A DNA stretch of 64,000 bases from Rhizobium rosettiformans (GCF_016806065.1 NZ_CP032405.1:1764001-1828000); one strand, 5' to 3'. Positions 1 to 9,078 are shown, counted from the first letter of the stretch. The notes: a model not told the origin generated them from the letters alone. A program made the numbers and translations.

Positions 1-201
1 GACAAAGCCGCAAATGATGACGGCGGGGAAGAAAGTCAGGAAAGGAAAGCCAGCAGGCAGAACGGGGTCGAACCAGGCGCGTACGGCAAGCGCGATAGCA
101 AAGACGATCAGGCTCGCAACATAGGTCGCGATGAGTTTGCTCGGCGACAGGCGGTCTTCTACGGATGCAAAGGCCGGCAGGCGTTGTAGGAATGCGCGCA
201 T
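1..201 (-). CDS. Sensor histidine kinase, N-terminal fragment (cut by window edge)
   Basis: The reverse strand reads openly from an ATG at 201 to the left edge, giving about 67 residues with no stop. The peptide has a short basic start, a hydrophobic helix (around residues 25-41) and then the phrase DPVLPAGFPFLTFFPAVI. That phrase is typical of the DUF4118/KdpD-like membrane region at the front of many rhizobial HWE or HisKA_2 sensor kinases. The kinase domain would lie outside the window, so the assignment rests on the membrane segment alone. Confidence 0.55.
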   Translation of the reverse strand, partial: MRAFLQRLPAFASVEDRLSPSKLIATYVASLIVFAIALAVRAWFDPVLPAGFPFLTFFPAVIICGFV

Positions 202-275
202 GTGCCCCCAGAAGATGCATTCAATCTTTCGGAAATCACCCTAACCCGGTAAAGAGACGCCCGCAATCGGAAGGA

Positions 276-300
276 GAACGCCGGAGAGGCCCCGGCGTTC
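276..300 (-). terminator. Stem-loop downstream of cysK
   Basis: GAACGCCGG and CCGGCGTTC form a perfect 9-bp stem around a 7-nt loop, 12 bases beyond the cysK stop codon. Reading leftward, the stem is followed by a pyrimidine-rich stretch rather than a clean T run, so it is a probable but imperfect intrinsic terminator for cysK. Confidence 0.6.
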
Positions 301-312
301 CATCAGATCAAT

Positions 313-1281
313 TCACTCGCCGAGACCGGCAAAGAGCGCCGTCGACAGATAGCGCTCGGCAAAGGACGGAATGATGACGACGATCGTCTTGCCGGCATTT
401 TCTTCACGCTGGCCAAGCTTGATCGCCGCCGTCAGCGCGGCACCCGAGGAGATGCCGACCGGCACGCCTTCAAGGCGGGCAACGAGACGCGCATTTTCGA
501 AAGCTTCGTCATTGGTCACGGTGATGACCTCGTCATAGACATGGGTATCCAGGATCGCTGGCGCAAAGCCCGCGCCGATCCCTTGGATCTTGTGCGGGCC
601 GGGATTGCCACCGGAGAGAACCGGGCTGTCGGCCGGCTCGACGGCGACGACCTTGATCTCGGGCTTGCGGCTCTTGAGCACCTGGCCGGTGCCGGTGATG
701 GTGCCGCCCGTACCGATGCCGGAGACGAAGATATCGACCTGGCCGTCGGTGTCGTTCCAGATTTCCTCGGCTGTCGTCTTGCGATGGATTTCCGGATTGG
801 CGGGGTTCTCGAACTGTTGCGGGATGATTGCATCCTGCGTGGTCTCGGCCAGTTCCTGTGCCTTGGCAATGGCGCCCTTCATGCCCTTTGCGCCCTCGGT
901 CAGGACAAGCTCGGCACCGAGCAGGGCCAGCATCTTGCGGCGCTCGATCGACATTGTCTCGGGCATGGTGAGGATCAGGCGATAACCCTTGGCCGCCGCC
1001 GCAAAGGCAAGCGCAATGCCGGTATTCCCGGATGTCGGCTCGATGAGAACGGTCTTGCCAGGCACGATCTTGCCCTGGGCTTCCAGGCTCTCGATCATGG
1101 CCACACCGATACGATCCTTGACCGAGGCGATCGGGTTGAAGAATTCGAGCTTGGCGAGCAGATGCGCCTTCACGCCCTTTTCCTTGGCAAGCTTGTCGAG
1201 CCTGACGATCGGGGTATCGCCGATCGTTTCGGTGATTGAGCCATAGACGCGTCCACGGCCGGGTTTCTTCTGCTCAGTCAT
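313..1281 (-). CDS. cysK: Cysteine synthase A (O-acetylserine sulfhydrylase)
   Basis: This 322-residue PLP enzyme makes L-cysteine from O-acetylserine and sulfide, the last step of sulfate assimilation, in the cytoplasm. The PLP lysine lies in the N-terminal motif [11 protein letters not shown]. The substrate loop TSGNTG and the phosphate-binding segment [10 protein letters not shown] are both present, and the length is normal for CysK. The ATG at 1281 has a GGGAG ribosome site just upstream. The gene is monocistronic, with a stem-loop after its stop and about 175 non-coding bases upstream. Confidence 0.93.
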   Translation of the reverse strand: MTEQKKPGRGRVYGSITETIGDTPIVRLDKLAKEKGVKAHLLAKLEFFNPIASVKDRIGVAMIESLEAQGKIVPGKTVLIEPTSGNTGIALAFAAAAKGYRLILTMPETMSIERRKMLALLGAELVLTEGAKGMKGAIAKAQELAETTQDAIIPQQFENPANPEIHRKTTAEEIWNDTDGQVDIFVSGIGTGGTITGTGQVLKSRKPEIKVVAVEPADSPVLSGGNPGPHKIQGIGAGFAPAILDTHVYDEVITVTNDEAFENARLVARLEGVPVGISSGAALTAAIKLGQREENAGKTIVVIIPSFAERYLSTALFAGLGE

Positions 1282-1456
1282 GGGTTTCTCCCTGGTGATT
1301 TGGTTGGCGCGAGCTTACGCCTGCCGACCCGTCCTTGCCAGCATAGCCATGCCGCAGCGGGCTTGATCCGTGGAAAAATCTGCTCCGTGGGCCGGTCGCA
1401 TTCGCCTTCGGATAAGAAAAGCGCCTGCGGCCTGTTTGTTTCATGCCGCGCGGCGA

Positions 1457-2074
1457 TCAGGCCGCGCGTGCCGCAATATAGGCGGCCGTGCCGGCAAGAA
1501 TGCCGGCAGCGCTGCGGTTCAGGACTTTCAGCGCCTCCGGCCGCTTCAAGAGCCCGCGCGCCTGGGCCGCAAGCAGGATATAGGGCAGAAGCACCGCCAT
1601 CAGCACGACGAAGGTCAGGCCAACGAGCAGGATGTAATCGGCAAGCCCGATTGCCTCGAGCGGGATCAGCGTCGGGACGAGAGCCACGTAGAACAGCATG
1701 GTCTTCGGATTGCCGAGCGTCACCAGAAGACCGGAGAGGAAGGACATGGACGGGCGCATCGCACGCTCAGCCTTGATGTCTTGCGGCAGGAGCCCTGCGG
1801 TCCAGAGCTTCCAGGCGACATAGACGAGGTAGGCGGCGCCTAGGAATTTCAGGATCAGGAAGGGCGTCACGAAGGTTTTCGCCAGCACCGAAAGCCCGAG
1901 GATGACGGCAGTCAGATAGACGAGATCACCGAGGATGAGGCCGAGCCCCATGAAGAAGGTCGGCCGGAAGCCGGAGCCCAGCGCCCGCGCCACAATCGCG
2001 GTCATACCCGGTCCCGGAATGGCGGCCGCGATGAACAGCGCGCCGCAATAAGCGATGATGGTGGTCAGGGTCAT
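1457..2074 (-). CDS. LysE/RhtB family amino-acid exporter
   Basis: The 205-residue product is a small inner-membrane exporter of the LysE superfamily, whose members pump amino acids or related metabolites out of the cell. It has about six hydrophobic segments, an early IPGPGM motif matching the family PGP signature, and the conserved LGNPKTMLFY segment mid-protein. The frame stays open far upstream, but the ATG at 2074 has a strong GAGGAGG site and begins exactly where family similarity starts. A second LysE-type gene is divergent, sharing a 123-bp upstream region. The substrate cannot be read from the sequence. Confidence 0.85.
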   Translation of the reverse strand: MTLTTIIAYCGALFIAAAIPGPGMTAIVARALGSGFRPTFFMGLGLILGDLVYLTAVILGLSVLAKTFVTPFLILKFLGAAYLVYVAWKLWTAGLLPQDIKAERAMRPSMSFLSGLLVTLGNPKTMLFYVALVPTLIPLEAIGLADYILLVGLTFVVLMAVLLPYILLAAQARGLLKRPEALKVLNRSAAGILAGTAAYIAARAA

Positions 2075-2197
2075 GGGGGCTCCTCCTCGCTCATTCCTAA
2101 TCTCGGGCGGTAAGACTTGCAACGGTGACACGATCGCGATTGCAGCCCTCAGCCGGTTGCCGTTAGGAGGCATCAACCGCCGTGAGGAAACGATCTC

Positions 2198-2830
2198 GTG
2201 CCAAGCATGCCCGCATTCCTTGCCTTCAGCCTTGTCTGCCTTGGTATGGTCCTGACGCCCGGGCCAAACATGATCTATCTGGTGTCCCGGTCTATCTGCC
2301 AGGGTGCCATGGCAGGCCTCATTTCGCTGGGCGGTGTGGCGCTCGGCTTTGTCGTCTACATGCTTCTCGCAGCCTTCGGCATCACCGTCCTGCTGCTCGC
2401 CGTTCCCTTCGCCTTCGAGATGCTCAAATTCTGCGGCGCGCTCTATCTCGGCTGGCTCGCCTGGCAAGCGCTGAGGCCGGGAGGCCGCTCGCCCTTCCAG
2501 GTGCGTGATCTACCTGCTGACAGTCCCCGCAAGCTCTTTGTCATGGGGCTTGTCACCAACCTGCTGAACCCCAAAGTCGCGATCCTCTACCTGTCGCTTT
2601 TGCCACAGTTTATCGATCCAACCCGCGGCAGCGTTCTGCTCCAGTCGCTGGTTTTGGGTTTTACGCAGATCGTCATCGGCGTCACGGGCAACGGCCTGAT
2701 CGCCCTGTCCGCAGGCTCCATTGCGCTCTTCCTCGCCGGGCGTCCGTCCTGGATGGTGGTGCAGCGCTGGCTCATGGGCACGGTGCTCGCGGCTCTCGCG
2801 ATCCGCATGGTGACGGAAGCGCAGCGCTGA
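2198..2830 (+). CDS. LysE family translocator
   Basis: This 210-residue membrane protein belongs to the same LysE/RhtB exporter superfamily as the divergent neighbour. It shows the TPGPNMIYLVSRS signature near the start and LLNPKVAILYLSLLPQF in the middle, with about six membrane helices. The GTG at 2198 is preferred because GAGGAA sits about 10 bases upstream; an in-frame ATG at 2207 is possible. The divergent pair may have arisen by duplication or be co-regulated, but no regulator lies beside them. The substrate is unknown. Confidence 0.85.
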   Translation: MPSMPAFLAFSLVCLGMVLTPGPNMIYLVSRSICQGAMAGLISLGGVALGFVVYMLLAAFGITVLLLAVPFAFEMLKFCGALYLGWLAWQALRPGGRSPFQVRDLPADSPRKLFVMGLVTNLLNPKVAILYLSLLPQFIDPTRGSVLLQSLVLGFTQIVIGVTGNGLIALSAGSIALFLAGRPSWMVVQRWLMGTVLAALAIRMVTEAQR

Positions 2831-2850
2831 AATCCGAAAAGGGCCGCTTC

Positions 2851-3735
2851 TCAGAAATCCGCCAGGGGCGAGAGCATGAAAGGCTGAGTCAGAGACGCAG
2901 GCTCAAGGCCCCTCACCATGAGCACACAGTCGCCTTGATGCGGTCTTGCTGCACCTTTCCAATCGAGCCGATCTGGAGGGAAAAACACCTCGGCATTCTG
3001 GAAATTCGGCCCGAGGCTTGCCACGATATGGCCCAGCGGCGGGACATTGCGGGCCGCGACATCCAGGATCTGCAGCGACGTTTGCCCCTGGGGTTTCCAG
3101 GCAATCACCGCATCGTCTTCTGCCAGCAGGCTCAGCCTGATGTCCGGATCGAAGTGGGCGTTGAGCAGGAACATCTCCTTTTGCCTAACGACGGAGAAGG
3201 TCTCCGAGACGGGTTGCCGAGTGTCCAGCGCCATCTGAACCATGTGGAGATCCGCCGTCTGTTTCAGGTCGAGGTCACGCGCCCTGGGCACAGGCAAGTC
3301 AGCTTGTGGAACGGCACCATAAAATTTGAACTGGGGTATGGTTCGGAAGCCGTAGGGTTCATAGAGCCCCGGCTTGTCCGTCAGCAATATCCCGGCTTCG
3401 AAGCCTCCGCGTTCCGCCCAGTCGAAGGCCCGCTTCATCAGGGTCCGGTATAGCCCCTGTCCGCGATAATCCGGCCGCACGGCGCCAGACTGGTAGCCAG
3501 CGGCCCGAACCACGCGTCCATTGACAACGAGCGGCATGGAGAAGGCGGAGAAATTCGCAACGCATCGCCCTGACGGATCGAAATAGCCAAACGGCATCGA
3601 TGTGGGATCAGGTCCGCCCAGTTTCATCTGGTGGGAGATGTCGATGCCGAAGATGTCCTGGAGCAGATCCGCGAGCGCCTGAAACGCCGCAGGGTCTCCA
3701 AAGTAACCTTCCCGCAGCGTCAGGGCCTCCAGCAT
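2851..3735 (-). CDS. GNAT family N-acetyltransferase
   Basis: The 294-residue protein resembles two-part GNAT acyltransferases of the Eis-like type. An acetyl-CoA binding motif appears as VRPDYRGQGLYRTLMKRA (roughly residues 86-103), followed by the LYEPYGFR strand typical of the fold. The remaining C-terminal half may be a sterol-carrier-like domain, as in Eis proteins. It starts 9 bases after dut with a GAGGG site, so the two genes are probably one transcript. The substrate is not predictable from sequence. Confidence 0.75.
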   Translation of the reverse strand: MLEALTLREGYFGDPAAFQALADLLQDIFGIDISHQMKLGGPDPTSMPFGYFDPSGRCVANFSAFSMPLVVNGRVVRAAGYQSGAVRPDYRGQGLYRTLMKRAFDWAERGGFEAGILLTDKPGLYEPYGFRTIPQFKFYGAVPQADLPVPRARDLDLKQTADLHMVQMALDTRQPVSETFSVVRQKEMFLLNAHFDPDIRLSLLAEDDAVIAWKPQGQTSLQILDVAARNVPPLGHIVASLGPNFQNAEVFFPPDRLDWKGAARPHQGDCVLMVRGLEPASLTQPFMLSPLADF

Positions 3736-3744
3736 GCTGCACCC

Positions 3745-4221
3745 TCACACCCCGGTCGAGCCGAAGCCGCCGGCACCCCGCGCCGTGTCGCTCGTCTCGG
3801 TCACCTCGGTCACGCGTACCTGAGTTACCGGTGCGATCACCATCTGGGCGATGCGCATGCCGCGGGTGATGACGAAATCCTCCTGGCCGAGATTGATGAG
3901 CAACACCTTCACCTCGCCGCGATAATCGCTATCGATGGTGCCGGGGGTGTTGAGGCAGGTCACGCCGTTCTTGAAGGCGAGACCGGAGCGCGGGCGGATC
4001 TGCGCTTCGAAACCTTCAGGGATTTCCATGATGAAGCCGGTGGGCACCAGCGCCCGCGCGCCCGGTGCAAGCGTCATCGGCTCCCCATCGGACACCGCTG
4101 CCCTCAGATCCATTCCCGCCGCTCCTGCCGTTTCATAGGCGGGAAGATGAAGCCCTTGTCCATGAGGCAGGCGCTTGAGGTTGAGCACGGGGCCGATGAC
4201 GTCTGAGCGGATGGTGGACAT
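3745..4221 (-). CDS. dut: Deoxyuridine 5'-triphosphate nucleotidohydrolase (dUTPase)
   Basis: The 158-residue enzyme splits dUTP to dUMP and pyrophosphate, keeping uracil out of DNA and supplying dTMP synthesis. All five trimeric dUTPase motifs are visible: [40 protein letters not shown] and the glycine-rich C-terminal [10 protein letters not shown] that closes over the active site. Length is standard. The ATG at 4221 has AAGGAA upstream. It precedes the GNAT gene in a likely two-gene operon and is divergent from prfC. Confidence 0.94.
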   Translation of the reverse strand: MSTIRSDVIGPVLNLKRLPHGQGLHLPAYETAGAAGMDLRAAVSDGEPMTLAPGARALVPTGFIMEIPEGFEAQIRPRSGLAFKNGVTCLNTPGTIDSDYRGEVKVLLINLGQEDFVITRGMRIAQMVIAPVTQVRVTEVTETSDTARGAGGFGSTGV

Positions 4222-4307
4222 GGCGGAATTCCTTTGTTTGTCGCGCTCAATTGCATATTGGCCGTCGAAACGCTAGATAACCGCCCGACCAGAAGGACTC
4301 CTGAGAT

Positions 4308-5891
4308 ATGGCTGAAACGCTCGCCGAGGCGGTCTCCCGCCGCCGCACCTTTGCTATTATCGCCCACCCGGACGCGGGCAAAACGACGCTGACCGAAAAG
4401 CTGCTGCTGTTCGGCGGCGCGATCCAGCTTGCCGGTGAAGTCAAGGCGAAGAAAGATCGCATCCAGACCCGTTCGGACTGGATGAAAATCGAACGCGAGC
4501 GCGGCATTTCGGTCGTAACCTCGGTCATGACCTTCGAATATGAAGGCAATGTCTTCAACATCCTCGACACGCCCGGTCACGAAGACTTCGCAGACGACAC
4601 CTATCGCACGCTAACCGCCGTCGACGCGGCCGTCATGGTCATCGACGCTGCCAAGGGTATCGAGCCGCGGACCTTGAAACTGTTCGAGGTCTGCCGCATG
4701 CGCGACATTCCGATCATCACCTTCATCAACAAGATGGACCGCGAAAGCCGCGATCCCTTCGAAATCCTCGACGAGGTCGAAGAGAAGCTGGCGCTCGACA
4801 CGGCCCCGATCACCTGGCCAGTCGGCCGTTCCAAGACCTTCTGCGGCTCCTATCATCTTGCCAACAACACCTATCGGGGCGGCGATGCCCAGGTGGAGCC
4901 GCTCAAGGTCAACGGTCCGCAGAGCGTGGCGGAGAACCTGCCCGAAAACGAGCGCCAGACCTTTATTGACGAGCTGGAACTCGCCCGCGAAGCCTGCCGT
5001 CCCTTCGACCGCCAGAGCTTCCTCGAAGGCCATATGACGCCGGTCTTCTTCGGCTCGGCACTACGCAACTTCGGTGTCCGCGACCTGATCAACGCGCTCG
5101 GCGCCTACGCGCCGCCGCCGCGCGACCAGGTGGCCGATACCCGGACCGTGCATGCCGCCGAAGACAAGATGACCGCCTTCGTCTTCAAGATCCAGGCCAA
5201 CATGGACCCGAACCACCGCGACCGCATCGCCTTTGCCCGCATTTGCTCCGGCAAGCTCGAGCGCGGCATGAAGGCGCGCTTGGCCCGCACCGGCAAGCAG
5301 ATGGGCCTGACGGCGCCGCAGTTCTTCTTCGCCTCGCAGCGCCAGCTAGCAGATACGGCCTATGCCGGTGACGTCGTCGGCATCCCGAACCACGGGACGC
5401 TGCGCATCGGCGACACGCTGACCGAAGGCGAAAACCTCGTCTTCCAGGGCGTGCCGAACTTCTCGCCGGAGATCCTGCGCCGCGTGCGGCTGGAAGATGC
5501 AATGAAGGCGAAGAAGCTGAAGGAAGCTTTGCAGCAGATGGCCGAAGAGGGCGTCGTGCAGCTCTTTTCGCCGGAAGACGGCTCGCCGGCCATCGTCGGC
5601 GTCGTCGGTGCGCTGCAGCTCGACGTCCTGAAGGAGCGACTGCAGGGCGAATACGGTCTGCCGGTGTCCTTCGAAATGTCGCGCTTCTCCGTCTGCCGCT
5701 GGATCTCGGCCGAGAACAAGGACGATCTGGAAAAGTTCATGACCCAGCGCCGCGGCGACATCTGCCGAGATCTCGACGGCGACCCGGTCTTCATGGCGCA
5801 GGACCAGTTCTCGCTGCGCTACGAGTCCGAGCGTTACCCCGCGATCAAGATGGTCGCCATCAAGGAATATCACGTCGCCAAGGCGGCGTGA
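4308..5891 (+). CDS. prfC: Peptide chain release factor 3
   Basis: The 527-residue translational GTPase recycles RF1 and RF2 from the ribosome after termination. The G domain carries AHPDAGKTTLTEK (G1), DTPGHEDF (G3) and NKMD (G4), followed by EF-Tu-like domain II and an RF3-type C-terminal domain. The length matches RF3 and not EF-G, and the EF-G C-terminal domains are absent. The gene is monocistronic, starts 86 bases from divergent dut, and is followed by a strong stem-loop. Confidence 0.95.
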   Translation: MAETLAEAVSRRRTFAIIAHPDAGKTTLTEKLLLFGGAIQLAGEVKAKKDRIQTRSDWMKIERERGISVVTSVMTFEYEGNVFNILDTPGHEDFADDTYRTLTAVDAAVMVIDAAKGIEPRTLKLFEVCRMRDIPIITFINKMDRESRDPFEILDEVEEKLALDTAPITWPVGRSKTFCGSYHLANNTYRGGDAQVEPLKVNGPQSVAENLPENERQTFIDELELAREACRPFDRQSFLEGHMTPVFFGSALRNFGVRDLINALGAYAPPPRDQVADTRTVHAAEDKMTAFVFKIQANMDPNHRDRIAFARICSGKLERGMKARLARTGKQMGLTAPQFFFASQRQLADTAYAGDVVGIPNHGTLRIGDTLTEGENLVFQGVPNFSPEILRRVRLEDAMKAKKLKEALQQMAEEGVVQLFSPEDGSPAIVGVVGALQLDVLKERLQGEYGLPVSFEMSRFSVCRWISAENKDDLEKFMTQRRGDICRDLDGDPVFMAQDQFSLRYESERYPAIKMVAIKEYHVAKAA

Positions 5892-5904
5892 GTTTGGTCG
5901 AGAG

Positions 5905-5929
5905 CGGTGACGGTTACGCCGTCACCGCA
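5905..5929. terminator. Stem-loop between convergent prfC and HAD phosphatase
   Basis: GCGGTGACGG and CCGTCACCGC make a perfect 10-bp stem with a 5-nt loop, 13 bases after the prfC stop and 8 bases from the end of the convergent phosphatase gene. No T run follows on either strand, so it may slow polymerase or protect 3' ends rather than act as a full intrinsic terminator. Confidence 0.65.
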
Positions 5930-5937
5930 GCGTAGGT

Positions 5938-6612
5938 TCATTCTGCTGCCTTGATCCGCAGTCCCAGGGAAGCGTCGAACTCCACCCTAAGCGTCTCATA
6001 GCTCGCAATTGTCGGATGGCTGGTCTCCAGCGGATGGGCATGGGTCGCCGTGATCACCGCGACATCGGCGCCCGCCGCTTCTCCGGCTCTGACGCCGGCC
6101 AGCACATCCTCAAACACCAGGCAGCGGGACGGATCGAACCCGAGCCGCTCTGCACCGAGCCGGTAGCCGGCGGGATCCGGCTTGCCGATCTTCACGTCCT
6201 CCGCCGTGACGATCTTGAGCGGCTGCGGCAGGCCGGCGGCCCCGATGCGGGCGCGGGCGAGGGCGGAGGGTGCCGAGGTCACAATCGCCCAGCGTTCGGC
6301 AGGTAAGCTTTTCAGAAAGTCGATGGCGCCGGGGATCGGCACGATGCCCTCAAGATCCTCGATCTCGCCCCGCTCGACCTCGAGCGCTTCCCTCACCACA
6401 TCGATGCCGGGCAGGTTCAGCGCGCTGATGGTGTCGATCCCGCGCTTGCCGTGCATGGTGGGCAGGAAGGTTTCGAGATTCAGACCGTGCTTCAATGCCC
6501 AGCGGCTCCAGACGCGCTCGGCAGCCGCGATGGAATTGAGCAGCGTTCCGTCCATGTCGAAGAGAAAGCCATCATAGGAGCGGTCGAAAAGCCGGTCGGG
6601 GGCGTGATGCAA
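5938..6612 (-). CDS. HAD-superfamily phosphatase (sugar-phosphatase-like)
   Basis: The 224-residue product is a subfamily IA haloacid dehalogenase-type hydrolase. Motif I is FDMDGT with the nucleophile at about Asp19, motif II is VTSAPS, the lysine is in KIGKPDP and motif III is VFEDVLAGVRAG. It resembles small sugar or polyol phosphatases such as YfbT/YniC. The frame is open to 6765, but a TTG at 6612 with GAGGAG seven bases upstream fits the family start; upstream residues have no family character. The divergent thiD riboswitch begins 130 bases away. Confidence 0.8.
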   Translation of the reverse strand: MHHAPDRLFDRSYDGFLFDMDGTLLNSIAAAERVWSRWALKHGLNLETFLPTMHGKRGIDTISALNLPGIDVVREALEVERGEIEDLEGIVPIPGAIDFLKSLPAERWAIVTSAPSALARARIGAAGLPQPLKIVTAEDVKIGKPDPAGYRLGAERLGFDPSRCLVFEDVLAGVRAGEAAGADVAVITATHAHPLETSHPTIASYETLRVEFDASLGLRIKAAE

Positions 6613-6741
6613 GGCAATCTCCTCGGGTCGGTTGGATATCCCGGCCTCCCTAGCGGCTCTGGCCGTCGGCTGCAAACTCTGAATGGGAATGACGGGCAGG
6701 CACAGGTGACAGGAACGGCGCTGTCGCATAGTCTGACGCCT

Positions 6742-6825
6742 GAGAGACAGGGGCGTCTGGCGCAAGCCGGGCTGAGAAGCACCCTTTGAACCTGAACCAG
6801 ATCATGCTGGCGGAGGGAGTCGCTC
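6742..6825 (+). ncRNA. TPP riboswitch (THI element) upstream of thiD
   Basis: All conserved THI-box blocks are in order: a GGGGC segment pairing with ACCC, CTGAGA in the pyrimidine-sensing loop, GAACCTGA, and ATGCTGGCG followed by AGGGA. The P3 arm is CTGGC-GCAA-GCCGG. A closing P1 helix pairs GAGAGAC (6742-6748) with GTCGCTC (6819-6825) with one mismatch. Such elements bind thiamine pyrophosphate and shut off thiamine genes. It lies 66 bases before the thiD start. Confidence 0.9.
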
Positions 6826-6860
6826 GGGTGTCGCGCCAGATAGATCCGCGCTGTGCCCGT

Positions 6861-6887
6861 TGCGTCTTCGTCGCCTTGGGAGACGCA
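6861..6887 (+). promoter_or_regulatory. Hairpin covering the thiD ribosome binding site
   Basis: TGCGTCT (6861-6867) pairs perfectly with AGACGCA (6881-6887). The thiD ribosome site GGGAG (6878-6882) lies at the edge of the 3' arm, just before the ATG at 6891. This is the position expected for the expression platform of the TPP riboswitch, suggesting translational repression by hiding the ribosome site. The alternative anti-sequestering fold was not modelled. Confidence 0.55.
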
Positions 6888-6890
6888 GAC

Positions 6891-7706
6891 ATGAGATCAT
6901 CCACCATCCGCAACGTGCTGACCATCGCCGGCTCCGACCCTTCCGGTGGAGCAGGCATCCAGGCCGATCTCAAGGCCTTCTCGGCCCGCGGTTGCTACGG
7001 AATGGCTGTTATCACGGCGCTGACGGCGCAGAACACAAAGGGCGTCTCGGCCGTCGTGCCGCTCGATCCTGGATTTGTCGCCGAGCAGATTCGCATGGTC
7101 TTTGCCGATGTGCGCGTGGATGCAGTTAAGATCGGCATGATTGCCAATGCCGGCATCGCATCGGCCGTCGCCGAAGCGCTGAAACCCTATCGCGGCATTC
7201 CCGTCGTTCTCGATCCCGTCATGATCGCCAAGGGTGGCGCCTCTCTGCTCGATCCGGATGCGGTCGAAGCCTTGACGTCGGACCTTCTGCCGCTCGCCAC
7301 GCTTCTGACGCCGAACCTGCCGGAGGCGGCAGCCCTGCTCGGCGATCCCGAGGCTTTCGACCGGCGGATCATGGAATCCCAGGCCGTCAGGCTGACAGCA
7401 CTCGGACCCCGGGCTGTGCTGCTCAAGGGTGGCCATCTGGCCGGTCCCGAAAGCCCAGATGTCCTGGTTGCGGATGGCCAGGTGACCTGGTTCGAGGCGG
7501 ATCGGATCGCAACGCGCAATACGCATGGCACCGGCTGCTCGCTGTCGAGTGCGCTTGCTGCCGAGCTGGCGAAAGGGCTTGAGCCGCAGGAGGCCGTGCG
7601 TGTTGCCAAAGCCTGGCTCGCGGAGGCCGTCCGGAGTTCTGGCCAGCTGTCGGTGGGCTCAGGACACGGGCCGGTGCATCATTTCCATTCACTCTGGCAG
7701 GATTAG
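6891..7706 (+). CDS. thiD: Hydroxymethylpyrimidine kinase / phosphomethylpyrimidine kinase
   Basis: ThiD phosphorylates HMP and then HMP-phosphate to HMP-PP, the pyrimidine precursor of thiamine. The 271-residue protein opens with LTIAGSDPSGGAGIQADLK, the ribokinase-like substrate motif, and ends with the anion-hole signature THGTGCSLSSALAAELA. The ATG at 6891 is used because the open frame upstream overlaps the TPP riboswitch, and because GGGAG precedes it at good spacing. The gene ends overlapping by four bases with the convergent GFA-family gene. Confidence 0.93.
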   Translation: MRSSTIRNVLTIAGSDPSGGAGIQADLKAFSARGCYGMAVITALTAQNTKGVSAVVPLDPGFVAEQIRMVFADVRVDAVKIGMIANAGIASAVAEALKPYRGIPVVLDPVMIAKGGASLLDPDAVEALTSDLLPLATLLTPNLPEAAALLGDPEAFDRRIMESQAVRLTALGPRAVLLKGGHLAGPESPDVLVADGQVTWFEADRIATRNTHGTGCSLSSALAAELAKGLEPQEAVRVAKAWLAEAVRSSGQLSVGSGHGPVHHFHSLWQD

Positions 7707-8098
7707 TTGTCCCCGTCCTCCGGAAGTCCCTGAACGGCGAAGACAAAGGGCAGGGCGGACCTGCCGAACGACTGGTGTGTCGGAGCGAGTGCTCGGCGCT
7801 GGTCGACGCAGCCGAGCCGCAAGCCGATCTCGCCGTCGGCGCTTTCGCGCCACATCGGCGAACCGCAGTTGCCGCAGAAGAACTGATCGCTCGGCCGGCC
7901 GCTGTCGCCCATTTTCCGGTAACGCTTGGCCTCGCCGGCCAGAAGCTGAAATTGACCGGGAAGAGCCGCGACTGTGACCCTGTAAGCTGAGCCCGTCAGC
8001 TGCTGGCAATCCGTGCAATGGCATACGCCGACGGCCTGTGGATCGACCTCGGCTTTGTAGCGGATTTCGCCGCATTGGCATGCCCCGGTTACGCGCAT
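7703..8098 (-). CDS. GFA family zinc protein
   Basis: The 131-residue protein has the GFA/CENP-V fold named after glutathione-dependent formaldehyde-activating enzyme. Zinc-binding cysteines are arranged as CxC (7, 9), CxCxxC (26, 28, 31) and CxxC (75, 78), which is the family pattern. Most members are of unknown function and should not be assumed to act on formaldehyde. Its stop overlaps the thiD stop on the other strand. A terminator separates it from the pirin gene upstream, so it probably has its own promoter or relies on read-through. Confidence 0.8.
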   Translation of the reverse strand: MRVTGACQCGEIRYKAEVDPQAVGVCHCTDCQQLTGSAYRVTVAALPGQFQLLAGEAKRYRKMGDSGRPSDQFFCGNCGSPMWRESADGEIGLRLGCVDQRRALAPTHQSFGRSALPFVFAVQGLPEDGDN

Positions 8099-8110
8099 GT
8101 CCTTCTCCGG

Positions 8111-8143
8111 TAAAAGAAAACCCGGCGCTGGAGACGCCGGGTT
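8111..8143 (-). terminator. Intrinsic terminator after the pirin gene
   Basis: Reading leftward, AACCCGGCG and CGCCGGGTT form a perfect 9-bp stem with a 7-nt loop, followed by TTTTCTTTT. It lies between the pirin stop (8167) and the GFA-family start (8098), so it ends the pirin transcript. Confidence 0.8.
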
Positions 8144-8166
8144 GAAGTGAACTTGACTGCGTGGGG

Positions 8167-9078
8167 TTAATGATCGGCCTTGATAAAGGTTCCGTTCTGC
8201 AATTCCTTCATTGCCTGCATCAGCTCTTCGCGCGTGTTCATCACGATCGGTCCGTGCCAGGCGACCGGCTCCTTGATCGGCTTGCCGGTCACCAGCAGGA
8301 AGCGGATGCCCTGCTCTCCCGCCTGAACGGTGATCTCGTCGCCGGTGTCGAAGACGACAAGCGTCCGGTTGCCGGAGAGGTCGCGGATATTGAGCTCTTC
8401 GCCCATATATTCCTTCTCGACCTTGACGCCGAAGGGCTTGGACGCATCCCGGAACGAGCCGGAGCCGGCAAAGATATAGGCAAAGGCCGAGCGATAGGTA
8501 TCGACCGGGAAGGTCTTGCGCTTGCCGGGCGGCACGGAGATGTCAAGATAGACCGGGTCGGCGGCGATGCCGTCGACGGGGCCATTCTTGCCCCAGAAGT
8601 CGCCACAGATGACACGCACGGCGGTGCCGTCATCGTCGATCACAACGGGAATGTCTGCCGATTTGATATCCTGGTAGCGTGGCGTGGTCATTTTCAGCGA
8701 AGACGGCAGATTGGCCCAGAGCTGGAAGCCGTGCATACGGCCGGCAAAATCGCCCTTCGGCATTTCCTGGTGCAGGATGCCGCTGCCGGCAGTCATCCAT
8801 TGCAGGTCGCCTGCACCCAGCATGCCCTGATTGCCGAGGCTGTCGCCATGCTCGACGGTGCCGGCCAGCACATAGGTGATCGTCTCGATGCCGCGATGCG
8901 GATGCCAGGGGAAGCCGCGGACGTAGTCCATTGGCTCGTCGTTGCGGAAATCGTCCATCATCAGGAAGGGGTCGGTCATCGAAGGATCCCCGAAGCCGAA
9001 GACGCGGTGCAGCTTGACACCGGCGCCTTCCATGGTCGGCGTGGCGCGGCTCTCATGCTTGACGGGGCGGATGGACAT
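8167..9078 (-). CDS. Pirin family protein
   Basis: The 303-residue protein is a cupin-fold pirin. The metal ligands of the N-terminal cupin are visible in FPWHPHRGIETITY and in the later GSGILHQEMP segment. Bacterial pirins include quercetin dioxygenases and modulators of metabolic enzymes, so the reaction cannot be named. The frame is open to 9216, but the ATG at 9078 has a strong GAGGAGG site and begins MSIRPV, as homologues do. It is monocistronic, with a clear terminator. Confidence 0.85.
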   Translation of the reverse strand: MSIRPVKHESRATPTMEGAGVKLHRVFGFGDPSMTDPFLMMDDFRNDEPMDYVRGFPWHPHRGIETITYVLAGTVEHGDSLGNQGMLGAGDLQWMTAGSGILHQEMPKGDFAGRMHGFQLWANLPSSLKMTTPRYQDIKSADIPVVIDDDGTAVRVICGDFWGKNGPVDGIAADPVYLDISVPPGKRKTFPVDTYRSAFAYIFAGSGSFRDASKPFGVKVEKEYMGEELNIRDLSGNRTLVVFDTGDEITVQAGEQGIRFLLVTGKPIKEPVAWHGPIVMNTREELMQAMKELQNGTFIKADH

